Shown here: positions 13,301 to 25,100 of the stretch, in pieces
Layout: every line of letters starts with the position of its first letter
Numbering within the stretch: the stretch's first letter is position 1
Notes under the pieces: model-generated
Databases searched by the model: none
Seen by the model: only the letters and a program-made list of their open reading frames with translations
What the model was told of the DNA's origin: nothing
From: Branchiostoma belcheri
Lineage: Eukaryota > Chordata > Leptocardii > Amphioxiformes > Branchiostomatidae
Direction: 5' to 3'
NCBI RefSeq assembly: GCF_001625305.1
Contig: NW_017803943.1
Coordinates: 934,862-998,861 of the forward strand
DNA length: 64,000 bases
Translations under genes and position numbers: made by a program

Positions 13301-13537
13301 ATTTTTGAACTCGACCTACATTTTTACAATAGCTACCCACATAACAAATATCAAGAAGATCCATCCATAACTTCTTGAGTTAAAAAGTTGATCTACATAT
13401 ACAGATCCACATCACAGTAACTCCACCAAGCACGAACCGTAAACATACCCTTCTGACAAAGGCAACAGCAGAGAACACTTAATTAATACACGGACATCAT
13501 GCCAGGCACGATGTCTTTGGACAGAGCAATCTTGATA

Positions 13538-14967
13538 GGGCCTAACAAAATAAATGTTGTGTTTCCTATTACAGTCCAGAAAAAATTAGGGTCGGTAGGT
13601 AGGGATTCTACTTTTTTTTTTTTTTTTTAGTTAGTCAAAGCCGGACAATGAACGTATGANNNNNNNNNNNNNNNNNNNNCTGCAGATGTATAAGGCAGTA
13701 GAAAGGTTCAAGATCTGTACTTAATTATCCTCATGTTCAAAAAAATTCTACCCTTAATTTTGAAAAATTGGGCATAGGTTCCCCGGATGACCCCTAACCG
13801 GGGGCCAACGGTGCTTCCACAAGTTCAACAAGTGAAAAATACATGATACAAAATGTACATGTATTTACTACCTGGAACTTGGAGCAATTTATTCCAAGGA
13901 TGTTAACTGACATTAATATATTAAAAACTAAACCAAATCCTATTTCTCAAACAAATCACATATTGACACAGCTGAACAAATAAAAATGTGATCATGTTTA
14001 TAAACTCCACTCAAAAACAATTTTTGAGAGACACTCGGGTCACGGTACAAAGCGTGATAATCTCTAATATCTCATCTGATTCTCCCAATGTAAAGGGTCT
14101 TTACAATGACAGCATCCAACCGCACATACATAGAAACAACAATATTACACAAGAAACCAATTAATTCGGAAAATTTCTCAGTAATGTTTGAAAATTAACC
14201 TAACTAAAATATAACTGAATTTTTATTTCAGTTGTAGCCGAAAAAATATTTTTCATGCGTTTAAAGTATCGTTTTAGCACTGTAATGTGTACTTATTACA
14301 TGTATCTATACATTTGGATGCTATCTTGACCTTTGACCATTGTTATTGAGAAAACAGGTCGGCCATGTTGTCTTTCTCGCCGTGAATTTTCGAGCCGTTT
14401 TTTCGAGCAAATTTCAACCGTTTTAAACATTTTACGGCCTCAAAAACTCATATAACGAGGAAAACAAGTTGTAGTTGTTATTTTCATGCGTAACATTTCT
14501 TCTGGGGATGGATTATTTTTCCGTCGAGCTGCCGAAAACTTAGCGCCATGCCGCAACCATGCGATCGGGCGCGGCCGGCCGGCGGGAGTTTTACTTTGTA
14601 TCGGTGAGCTTTCGCGATGTAAACAAAGACAGTCGGAGTTGTTTACATGAAAATTTTGTTGGCCAGCGGGGTGTCAGATTTTCTACCAATGACAACGTTT
14701 TCTTTGTGGCGTCATGGCGAGATCGACAATTCATCGTCAATTCACAGGATTGTGCCGACAATGGAATTGAATAGCGGCCCGATCCACGCCGCCCGACCGA
14801 AGAAAATTGGAATGACGAGCACATTTATCGGGGATAAAATCCCCAATTTTGAAAACCGACCGCTAGCCGCTCGAAATTTTTGGTCGGCCCAAAAAAGGCT
14901 AGGGTCGGGGGGTTTTTCATAGGGTCGGTCGGGTAACCGGAAACACAACATTTTTTTTCCTAGGCCT
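13538..14967. mobile_element. Non-autonomous TIR transposon, about 1.4 kb, containing an assembly gap
   Basis: The ends are inverted repeats of roughly 30-70 bp, beginning GGCCTA and containing ATGTTGTGTTTCC, followed by an AGGGTCGGT-type motif. The same ends occur as short copies at 58109-58351 and 59136-59480, and as single ends in AP3D1 introns near 33190-33265 and 35315-35370. The interior has a GC-rich, CpG-containing patch at about 14520-14900 but no recognisable transposase, although 20 bases are unknown. Confidence 0.75.
13660..13679. other. Assembly gap (20 N)
   Basis: A run of 20 undetermined bases. The true gap size is unknown, and it sits inside the TIR element. Confidence 0.99.
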
Positions 14968-16389
14968 AACACCTGCTTCTTAGAAGCCAGTGTTCTTTTA
15001 CATACATCAAATGAGTAGGCGTTTATTAACACAGGACACAAGTGTTTACTCAATCAAATGGAGAAATCATCAAAGACTTTGCGATCAAACCCTGAACGCG
15101 GTATCCGCTGGAATCAGCTTAATCTAGTCGTGCAGCGGAAATACTCGTACGTGCGGGACCAAATTTAGAATCACAAACACATCAACGGGAAAACTAAATA
15201 TGAGCATTTTGGTGCAGCCTTTTCTCTCAGACGAATAAGCAAGATAGTGACCTCGAGGTCTTTCTGGTGAAAGCTTTAGTAAATGTTACTTTCTGACACT
15301 AATATACATGTACATGGTAAGAATCCCTACATGTTATACTTCGCATTCAACAGTGTTAAAATACGTTGTACTTAGCAGGTTAGAAATCTAGGTACTCTTT
15401 GGCTGTGCCTGTCGCCCACGGTATTTTTCCCTTTCACTAGATGTGTTCGCTGGCGCGTTCATGGACAGATAAATACATCGATTCACAAAAAGGTCGTCTT
15501 CCTTAAATGTTCTCTTCCTTATGAAGCTGACGCCGTTTTTACGTCGCCATGTTCCCGTGACCTTTGTGACGGAGACAGGGTAGATCTTGGGGAAAAGTAA
15601 TATAAATGCAGATAAAGCTCACAGCTCGCGTCATTGCTTGTCACTTCTTGTTTTCATCTCCATGGAGACTGAAGCACCTGGGATGTACAGGGTCGGTGTA
15701 TGGAGAATTGAAAACCCGGTGGTTTCCCTGTCATTTTCCCATCCCCCAAGGATGTTTTTTCATAGTTACGTTGCTTAACAAGACTAGGGAAGTGGACTTA
15801 AACGCGCCACTTTGACGCACGCCTGGGGGATTTCACTCACTTAATGCATAGTAGGTGTGCTGATGAACTAGAGAGGTTAATGATAAAAAGTCAAACTTAT
15901 ATACTTGCTGTGTGTTGGTATACGTGCTCAGATAGTTGGCCTCACAGATATGAGTATACTATGGAAAAGAGTTGACTCAACTACATTAAAAAATTAGTAC
16001 CACGTATGTTGTAGAATGTAGTAGACTCACATATCATTGTACCTTCCTTTTCATACATGTTGTTTGTATTTGAAATTAGCTCTCGGGCAATAGACGTTCA
16101 ATATCAAGATTTATATTAAAAATGACCAGAAAATCGACTTTGAAAATGTAGGTTTTCCTGCCCTGCCCTTGTGTGCCTGTCAAGCTGGCGTCACAGACAA
16201 CTAAAATTGCCCCCCGGAGAGTCAGTAAGCTCAAAAGGGACATTTTCCTCCGTACAGCCGGTGTCCTCTAGACCACTGCGCCGTATTTAGGAGTTGGCCA
16301 ATGTTGGAATTCACAGGTCCATGGCACAGATCTATCCATCTATCTACATGGTCATTAAGGTTGCACAAATGTCTTAACACACAAGAGTG

Positions 16390-16460
16390 CGGTATGACGA
16401 ATAGAAGAACTTTATTGCACGACAATTGTACAAGGTACATTGTATGGCAAATAGGTAACA
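16390..16460 (-). mobile_element. 3' end of a retroposon-like repeat
   Basis: Read on the minus strand it ends GTGCAATAAAGTTCTTC. The plus-strand sequence near 50905 ends almost identically (GTGCAATAAAGGTCTTC followed by ATTC repeats). A shared 3' tail with AATAAA suggests a LINE or retroposon family. No coding sequence remains. Confidence 0.45.
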
Positions 16461-17074
16461 ATAAGTAGCATAATAAAATAGATAGGTATAGAATAAACTT
16501 AACAACTAATATATAGAAAAGAAATAATCAAAAGTTACCTTAGGCTTTACAATCAGGCGGAGTTATCTATGGGTACATGTGACAGCAAATCAGTATTCTT
16601 TCTAATATTAGCTATAGACTCTTCATTTTCATTTCTTTGCATTTTCTTCGTTTCCTCTGGAGCAGGAAAAGATTTGCTTGTTGTCTCTGCTTTGTACGAT
16701 TTACCGTTTGGTCGAAAAGTTTTTATTGGAAACGGACAAAAATTCATGCGCGCGCGGATGTCATCCACATAATCACATCACCATGGCCTGATAGGCAGTG
16801 AAGTAAGAAATGAGAGATTACTTCACATTGGCACCCGCAGCTACAAGCTGAACTATCCACTCCCCACGACTGAAAACTTACTGATTGCGGACCGTCTGGA
16901 CGCTCTGATTAACCAAGAAGCTTCTGTAGAATTCGAAAAGCTCGGCTCAGCACACGGGACTCTAGCCTGTCTTTCTTTCCAGTTGCAATCACAGGATTGC
17001 AGTCTGGCAGTCTCAAGACTTTAATTAAAAGGAGAAAAAGGTCTTCACAGTGTAGAGTTCAGTGTCCGTTAATT

Positions 17075-17977
17075 ACCTTCGCCAAGAAGGTTATGTTTTC
17101 AGGGGCGTTCGTGTATGTGTGTGTTTGTGTGTGTGTGTGTCTGTCTGTAAACACGATAACTTGAGAAGGCCTTGATGGATTGTCTTGATACTTGGTAGGT
17201 GGGTAGGTCTTGATGAGACCTCAAAATGATTAGATTTTGGACCCCCTAGCGGCTTATTATGGTACTGCAGCTGAACTTTCGGTTTTGATATCTCATGATC
17301 TAGACATGCTATGGTATTGAAATTTAGATGGTAGGTAGCTCTTGTGCTGGGGAAGAAGTGACGTGAGTTTAGGCCCCCTAGCGGCTTGCTCTGGAACTGC
17401 AGGGATAAATTCTTGAAAATATTCAAAAGGGGATAACTCAAGAACCGGTTGACGGATCGTCGTGATTTTTGGTATGTAGGTAGCTTACGTGATGCTTAAT
17501 ATAATTATGTGACAATTATGCAAATATGGATGTAATTTGCATAATTTATGGGGAAATTCTATAAATCAGCTGCATTCCATGATAGGACAATTGAAGCTTG
17601 TGACATTGGTAATTGACAACGAGAGAAACACAGGAAGATATTGATTATGTTAAAAAGAACTTAATTTGCATAATAAATGAGAAAATTTAATAATTATGTA
17701 ATGATAACTGCCTGGAATTTCATACTTGTGGTATTTGAAAGTTAAATTGAGGTGAACATCATTAAACATAATTTATTGAAATCAGGACCTCATTTGCATA
17801 ATTTATTAGGAAATGCTAGAATGCATTCTTTGTTAATATAAGACTTTTTGTCTTTTGGTTGAGATTATGATAAAACAATATAATTCATGAAAATTAGGTT
17901 CCTATTTCTTAAATCAGGGGGGAATAATCTAATCTAAACTTTGTCAGTCATAAAGATTAACATCATTTGGCGAAGGT
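17075..17977. mobile_element. CCTTCGCC-ended interspersed repeat, about 0.9 kb
   Basis: The element begins ACCTTCGCCAAGAAGG and ends TTTGGCGAAGGT, giving short terminal inverted repeats. Inside are a GT-rich run and two loose internal repeats built on CCCCCTAGCGGCTT. Partial relatives occur at 22039-22260 and 60228-60400. All three share GTAGGTCTTGATGA and ACCTCAAAA. No open reading frame of note. Confidence 0.75.
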
Positions 17978-18443
17978 ATGAGATCGCGGAACTCTAGTTC
18001 AATCTCAGTTCGTGAGATGTCGATTCCGTTGCAGACTTTTACTATCATTTTTTGTAAATTTGACAAGTAATTTGGATTGTATTATTTCATTAGTTATTTA
18101 TTTCGTCAATTTTCCGTATTTCTTGTATATCTGAACTAAAAAAACAAAAACAAAAAAAAACATTAATAAAACTTCTTGGCTGGGCCATTTTGGGGTTTTC
18201 TGGTTGCCTATGAGTGATTGTTAGACAATGGGATTAGTCCAAATAAAGAAGCCTCCCTAAGAAGCCTGATAAAGAGGCTAAATTCTATGTTGTTTGAAGT
18301 GTTTCCAGGCCCGGCAGACATGTAGACCGGTAAGGATATCAAATCGTGCTCATGTACATGTACATAATTCACAGGCCGGCAAAAACAACCGGACACGTGG
18401 AAAAACACCATATTTGGCGATGTCCCCATATTCCAGGGGATGT

Positions 18444-18595
18444 TATATAAAGACTATTGAAGAGTGGTCACACGGAAACACACACGGCAGACGGGTTTAA
18501 GTCCCCGTGCGACCGTCTCTCGTGTCACTTGTTCACGCTCGTCCCCAAAGACTAGAATAAATTCCAAGAACAGTCACCACAACTCTTCAATCCAG
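18444..18595 (+). promoter_or_regulatory. Probable TATA promoter and 5' UTR exon of GPCR-A
   Basis: TATATAAA at 18444-18451 would place transcription start near 18475. A consensus donor (CAG followed by GTGAGG) ends a candidate exon at 18595. The matching acceptor (TCTCAG) lies at 19168-19173, nine bases before the GPCR-A start codon. Sites are seen; exon use is inferred. Confidence 0.5.
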
Positions 18596-19182
18596 GTGAG
18601 GAATTTTGATCTATACGATTATTCAAGTGTCAACGCAAGGGTGGGGTTTACTGATATGTATGCAACATTACTGGTATATATATTTTTTTAATTTCTCCTT
18701 CACCTTATTGTTGTGTGACGGAAGAAAAAACAAATTACTGATATCAAAACGAATATCACCTAGCGTCCTTCGCAATTTTAGATAATGATAATACTTTATT
18801 ATAGACCACTTTAGTTCAAGTGAACCTTTCGGTTTTGATAGTGCGTACATGTGCGCGGTGTTCATCATTTTAGATTGACGCCCTACATGGCAAATGAAAC
18901 TTTAATACAGAGATAACCTTCTCGGAGATGTATCTGATTAAGAAGCTTCTTCTGAATTAATTGCGACAATTAGAGATGTGGCGGCAGATAATACCCCGCT
19001 AAGCGCTGTGACAGTGAGTGGGACACGCCAAGGTTGTCGTGTCGTTTCGCGCTGTGACTTTTTCCGCTTTTCGGCGGCCCTGATTTGTCTGCTTTGTCAC
19101 GCACGTCTGTGGAGTAGGCGCTGGCGATGCTCTGTACGTGTAAATTTATTGGTATCTTACGTTTTGGTCTCAGCTGAATGAA

Positions 19183-22100
19183 ATGGCGGGTTCTGACAGT
19201 GACTGGAGCAGGGTGAACGTCAGTAACTCTACGGGTGCGAACGTGACGGTCCCCGAGCCGTACGTGGGCGCAGCCGCCATCCTGGAGAACCTGGCGGTCT
19301 CCGTCCCCACCATCCTCACCTACGCCGTCTGCTTCCTTCTCGGCACCGTCGGGAACGTGCTGGTGGTCTTCTCCGTGGCGCGTTTCCGGCGGCTCCGCTC
19401 CACCACCAACTACCTCCTGGGGAACCTGGCCACGGCGGACCTGCTGATCGTGGCGCTGTGCGTGCCCGTCAAGGCGGCCGAGTTCTTCCTGCCGGCCTGG
19501 GAGCTGGGCGGCTTCCTGTGTAAGGCCACGGCACTCCTGCAGTTTCTGTCCGTCATCTGTTCCGTCCTCACGCTCACATGCATCTCCATTGAAAGGTAAG
19601 ACAATCTCATTTTCCACTGGCTAAACAAGTATCTGTATCTGTGTCTTTTTTGAGACTATATAAGGGCAGTAGGCTGTTATCCACTGTGTCCATGACACGG
19701 TATTGGAAGGTGGAGCCCAACCCTTTCCTTCCACCGACTTTTACCTCCCCAACCGAAGCCAGGTACCCATTTTACACCTGGGTGGAGGGCCTTTCCCAAG
19801 GGCACAAGATCGGTGACATGACAGGGTTCGCACCGAGGACCTCATGGATTCTGGGCCAAACACCAGACCATTACGCCACACACATTACCAAATATATACA
19901 TGTATGTAAATACAAAGACAAAAGCTTAAGTGTACTAACGTCTCCCACTTAATGTACTGATTGTAGAATTGCCTCAATAGTCTTAAGTGTAGTTATGAAA
20001 GGCAACTTGTCCAAGATAGCGTGCTTCATAAACTTTTTGATAACGCCCTTTATGGCTTCATAAGCCTATTGGAGAGCACCCAAAGTCATTTCCTTCTCAG
20101 GGGCGGTTGGCCAGCATCCTAAAACGCTTTACCAAATCCCTGCGCCACCTGGTCATTGGTAAACACTTTAAAAAGATAACCAATGCAATTTCAGGGCAGC
20201 AAAAGAAAAATATTCTCGATGAAGATATCTGTCTGATATTGACATTTACTGCCATTTCTTAACACATTTTCGGCATCATTTCATACTTTAAGAGTTTGAA
20301 ATAGCCCAAAACCAAGATATGCAAGGCGTCTCTTTATTTCATTTTTTGGTACCGCCCATAAATAGCGAGAACCAGCCTACATGTACTAACGAATACGATA
20401 CAAAAAGCAACCATTGTCTGTATTGTTATCTCACAGATATCCGTATGCTCTGCGATAGGATTCATTTAACTTACTACATCAAACATGGCCAGAAAATTGA
20501 CTGTCGTACCAAAACAATACCTCCATTTTACATGGAGGTAACAAGCATGGTCTCAAAATCATTCCCAATCAGAGGATGACTTAATTCTGGATTGGAACTC
20601 TCTAACGTGGAAAATAGAAGAACATTAAAAAAACGAAGATACGTGCTTTTGACAGCTCAAATCTCCGTCGCCTTTTCCTGTTATTGGCACATAAGCGCCC
20701 GGAGCCCGGGATAGCAGCATTCAATCTTTACATGACTGTAAAAATGATACGTTTCAAATAACCTGTCTATAGCTCCACCAGGCTCGTATAGCACCCGGTA
20801 TTCAACTTCTTTATACACGGCAGCTATCAATTATCTGCCAGCGCTACCGAAGTTCTTTTGTTGCCCTCCTGAGGGCAGGTTTCACCCCCCACTACTAATT
20901 GGAATCGCCCCGAGCAAGGTAGCAAAAGGACTACCGAAACGCCGGCGGATAATTGTTAATGATTGTGTAGAAAGTACCTTAATACCCAATTTCAGATAAC
21001 CATTTTCACATGTGTGTTAACGCCGTACCCTGTATCTAATGTAGGCTTAGAAGGAAAGCGGGAACAGTGAAAACTCATCATTCTGGAGACTGCGTGTGCG
21101 AGACCAAAATGTTAAAAACCTTGCGCCTTTTGCTTTCCTGATTTGCACTCCTTGTTTTAAGTTACGATATGCTCGGATATGGCAGCGACTGTGTCAAATG
21201 GCAACGACCGTTTCAGCCCCTGTCACACTCTCACGACCTTTTCCCAACTGACGACCAGATATAGCCACGCCTAACTTTCTTTACGAATCAGAGTTAAATT
21301 TGAGTCAAATGTAACCCTTAAAAACGCCCCGAACACTGCTGACTTACTCCCTAACGGTTGGCTGGTGTTCTGCTATACTACAAGCGAAAACAAACGAACC
21401 ATGGTCGAACCTCCCGACCGACCCCCGAATGTTTCAAACATTTTGCAGCCGAATCGTAGACGAATTCAGTATTCCTGTCACAGGCGTCAACAGTTATCCT
21501 TTTAAATCGCACAGGTAAGGCGGCAAATATTACCCGACAATCTCCGGGAGAATCAGGTAATCCAGCCGTGATGTGACTAGATAACGGCGTTCTGAAGACG
21601 GGATGAGCGCGCAGATGGGATCTTCGCTAAGGCGCGGCGACTTGAACTGCATGCATCAACCTTACAACGATCCTTAGGGTCAACATGTACCGACGGTTTG
21701 TCGGTGGAAATGTCAGGCGTTACGGCGTGATTCTGTCCCAAACGTGCTCGCTTGACCCTTGATGCTGTAGGGCAGACTACACTGCACAAAATCAATTTTT
21801 ACGGACACCTTAAATCATGTGTAAACACTCCGTTTCTTTGTGTGTACTTTTTCGCATGTTTTAACGTGTGCTTAAAGGTTGGATTTCGTGCACTGTTGGT
21901 GAATATATGGTACTAAGCTTCCGATTTTGATAAAATTTTGTGATCCGGACATGCTAGGATCACGGATTGTGGTTGTCATTAATGCTATAATTCCATAGTG
22001 GTAATTGCCGGGAAGTTCATATGCGGCATTTGGAAGTTTGTGGTGTAGGGTTAGCCAAGAAGCCAAGAAGGTATGGATGGATTGTCCCGAAACTTGGTAG

Positions 22101-25100
22101 GTGGGTAGGTCTTGATGAAACCTCAAAATAGTTGCTGTACATTATGGGCCACCTGGAAGCTTGGAATGGCACTGCAGCAGAACTTTCGGTTTAATATCGG
22201 CATGATTTGAACATGCTAGGGTCACGAATTTTGCATGGTAGATCGCTCTTGTGCTCGAGAATAAGTGACAAACGTTGACTGACGCGTGCGTGTATAGAAC
22301 AGTTTTGGGGACGAGACATTAGCGCAAGTCTTTCTGTGCAAAATCAGGCAAACATACTTGAAAGGATGGCTGATATTAGCCAGTCACGAACAGCGACTTC
22401 TAAGGACGCCGGCCTTAAGACCACAGCAAGTCAATTTTACGGATGACATCCTCCATATTTAATACGATTGAGTGCAGAAAACAAGGCGGTAAAAAAAACA
22501 AGATCCCCTTTTTTGGTGAGTTTTGTTTTTGGTGTCTTTATTCCAAAAAGCAAACGAAACGCTTGAAAGTAATTAATCAACTAAGGAGAAATACGTAAGC
22601 ACACCAGCCTAGCGAGGTTAGCGCATTTGCAAAAGGTCTATTTTATTAGCGAGGAATGGTAATTATATAAGCGGGGACTGATATTAGCCTTAAGTCGTTA
22701 TTCTGTTATCACAAATACACCAGAGACAGGCCTCTCATATGGTGTAGCCTCTATCAGGCTTTAGAAGCGGCTGGAAAGAGTAGAAATTTCTAGTCTGGAT
22801 GCCAGACCCATGGCACTCAAGGCGCAGAGTTAGCCATCAAAGGTGTCTAACTGTAGGGAGCTATGGTATAATTTCCTTGGGGAGATGTGAGCCCTGGAGC
22901 CGAGGAACGGGCTTGTGTAGTCCCTAGAATCAGTCTGGCACCCAGGCTAAGAAATTGGTCAAATTATACAAATAGACAGATACCATGCCAGGGAAGTTAG
23001 TCCACTAAAAGAATACGTACATTTCCCGGTGCAAATTTAGCGGACCATCTCAGCTGGTGTTATTTGTGGCCAATTTAAACTCTTTCCAGTCGCTGCCGAA
23101 GCCTGGTAGAGGCTATGGGAAACCTGGCACCTGTAAGGGATTCTTATAGTCTTACGTTGTCTTCTGGGAGTTGTTCATGTGTACGTGATGAGACATACAG
23201 TTCGGTCATCTTTAAGGACTTCAAGGCCTCTTTAAGACCAAGACCCCAACCTTTGTCTTGACGAATGAGTCTGAATATGATTTCTTGATTTACCTTTGAC
23301 TTCGCCTTGATTTGAATTGACCTATGTCTGCTAGTAGAGAGGTCAAGGCTTCGATTCCCTGCATTCCTGTTTTGGGCCGGGAAAGGCATCGAATTTAACC
23401 CTCCACCCCATAAAAAAACACGCCCTAAACACCCACTGACCCACTGACAACACCAGCCGATGGTCTAACACGCGAATCTTTGAAACATTTTGAAACATTC
23501 TCCTGGCACAGCCAAAGAGTGGACAACCACAGCCGACCTTGCTTCCGACCTACTCCTGTTCGGACGCTTCGGCCATGTGTGACAGAAACTTTACGCCGCA
23601 ATGCACGAAATCCGTAAAACATGCGTAAATGTAGGAGCAAGTGAAGAAACGGAACCTTTACGCGTGCTTTAAGGTGTTATAGATCTTGTGCAGTGCTGAA
23701 GGGCGGCTCTACAGATACAGATATGACTCATGTTGACTGATCAATCGTCTCCTCACGTACCACACGTAGCGCAGGTCTCTCTCACAGGTCTTGTCATTAG
23801 ACCTTCATCTGGAGCTGATTCCATAACTACAGCTGTGCCTCTCTTGAGACCGAACCTACGTCATTCGCGCGCGGCGCCTCTGCGCTGTTATCGGCGTTCG
23901 ACAAAGGGCAGAAGTACGCCTGGCATATGGAAGTTAATCAGCCTCATTTGCTGTGACTTTCGTGCATCGAGTGAATTACTTAGTGAAGTACCATGTGCAA
24001 ATTGAGATTAATGTCGTTTTACTTTCTTTGTAAACAATATTTGATTAAAGTAATGTAATACAAACGGAGTAAAACTGGAGTAAAACTTATAGATATCTGA
24101 ATATGCCGCATAAGCTTAACACAACGCAGTTTGAGTTTCTAAAAAGCACCCAGCGCGATTTCAGCGCAGTAGAACTGGATTTTCAAATTCAACTTCCTTG
24201 TCATTTTTAACGTATATAGTAGGTTATACCACCCCAATACTAAACTGATATCTATGAGATGAATAAAAATATGATGTGGCTGACGGAAAACAGTTTTGTA
24301 TATTAGGCTGGTTCTATTTATTCATGGGTGATATAAAAAAAAACAAATTTAAAGGCACATCTGGTGCTGCATCCAGAACCACAGCTGCTACATCCCCATG
24401 TTAACCTTTGCACGTTCCGTTGTAGCTTATTTCCGTTAAGTTCCGTCTGGTAATGTAAACGGTCGTTGCCCTTTTAAATCGGTCGATGCCATAGCGAAGA
24501 CTGGTGCCCTTAAAGTGTATCAGGGCACAGTAACTTTTATGTCGTGGAGACTAGCTAGGCTTTTAGGTTTAAGCTTCTTTGCTCTTCCCGTTGCAGGTAC
24601 TTTGCCATCATCCACCCGATGCAGATCCGGAGCGTGTTCACGGTGGGGCGTGCGCGCCTGCTCATCGCCGCGATCTGGGTCGTGTCCTTCCTGCTGGCCA
24701 GCCCCGCTCTCGTCTCTCAGGTCAGTACTAACCTTAGCCTCCAACAGGCTTCAGCAGAGGCTGGAAACAATAGACATTGACCAGTCCCGCTCTCGTCTCT
24801 CAGGTCAGTACTAACCTTAGCCTCCAACAGGCTTCGGAAGCAGCTAGTCCTTCCTGCTGGCCAGCCCCGCTCTCGTCTCTCAGGTCAGTACTAACCTTAG
24901 CCTCCAACAGGCTTCGGAAGCAGCTAGTCCTTCCTGCTGGCCAGCCCCGCTCTCGTCTCTCAGGTCAGTACTAACCTTAGCCTCCAACAGGCTTCGGAAG
25001 CGGCTGGAATTTCTGGAAAGAGTAGACATTGGCCAAATAGACAGACTTTACACGACTTTCCTCATTGCACACAGGTGGAAGTGAGTACCTAGCTTTGGTC

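Larger units (their letters stand above)
9289..18440. other. Intergenic interval between the two head-to-head GPCR genes
   Basis: No exon with a credible protein match was found. Apart from the mobile elements listed separately, the DNA is AT-rich and unremarkable. A small perfect hairpin lies near 10731-10765 (GGTTTAAAAT and its complement). Both receptor promoters must lie in or at the edges of this interval. A TATA-containing promoter is visible only for GPCR-A. Confidence 0.5.

Noticed and set aside
13538..14967. Transposase gene in the 1.4 kb TIR element
   Set aside because: Open frames at 14559-15053 are short, in conflicting frames, and show no catalytic motif I recognise.
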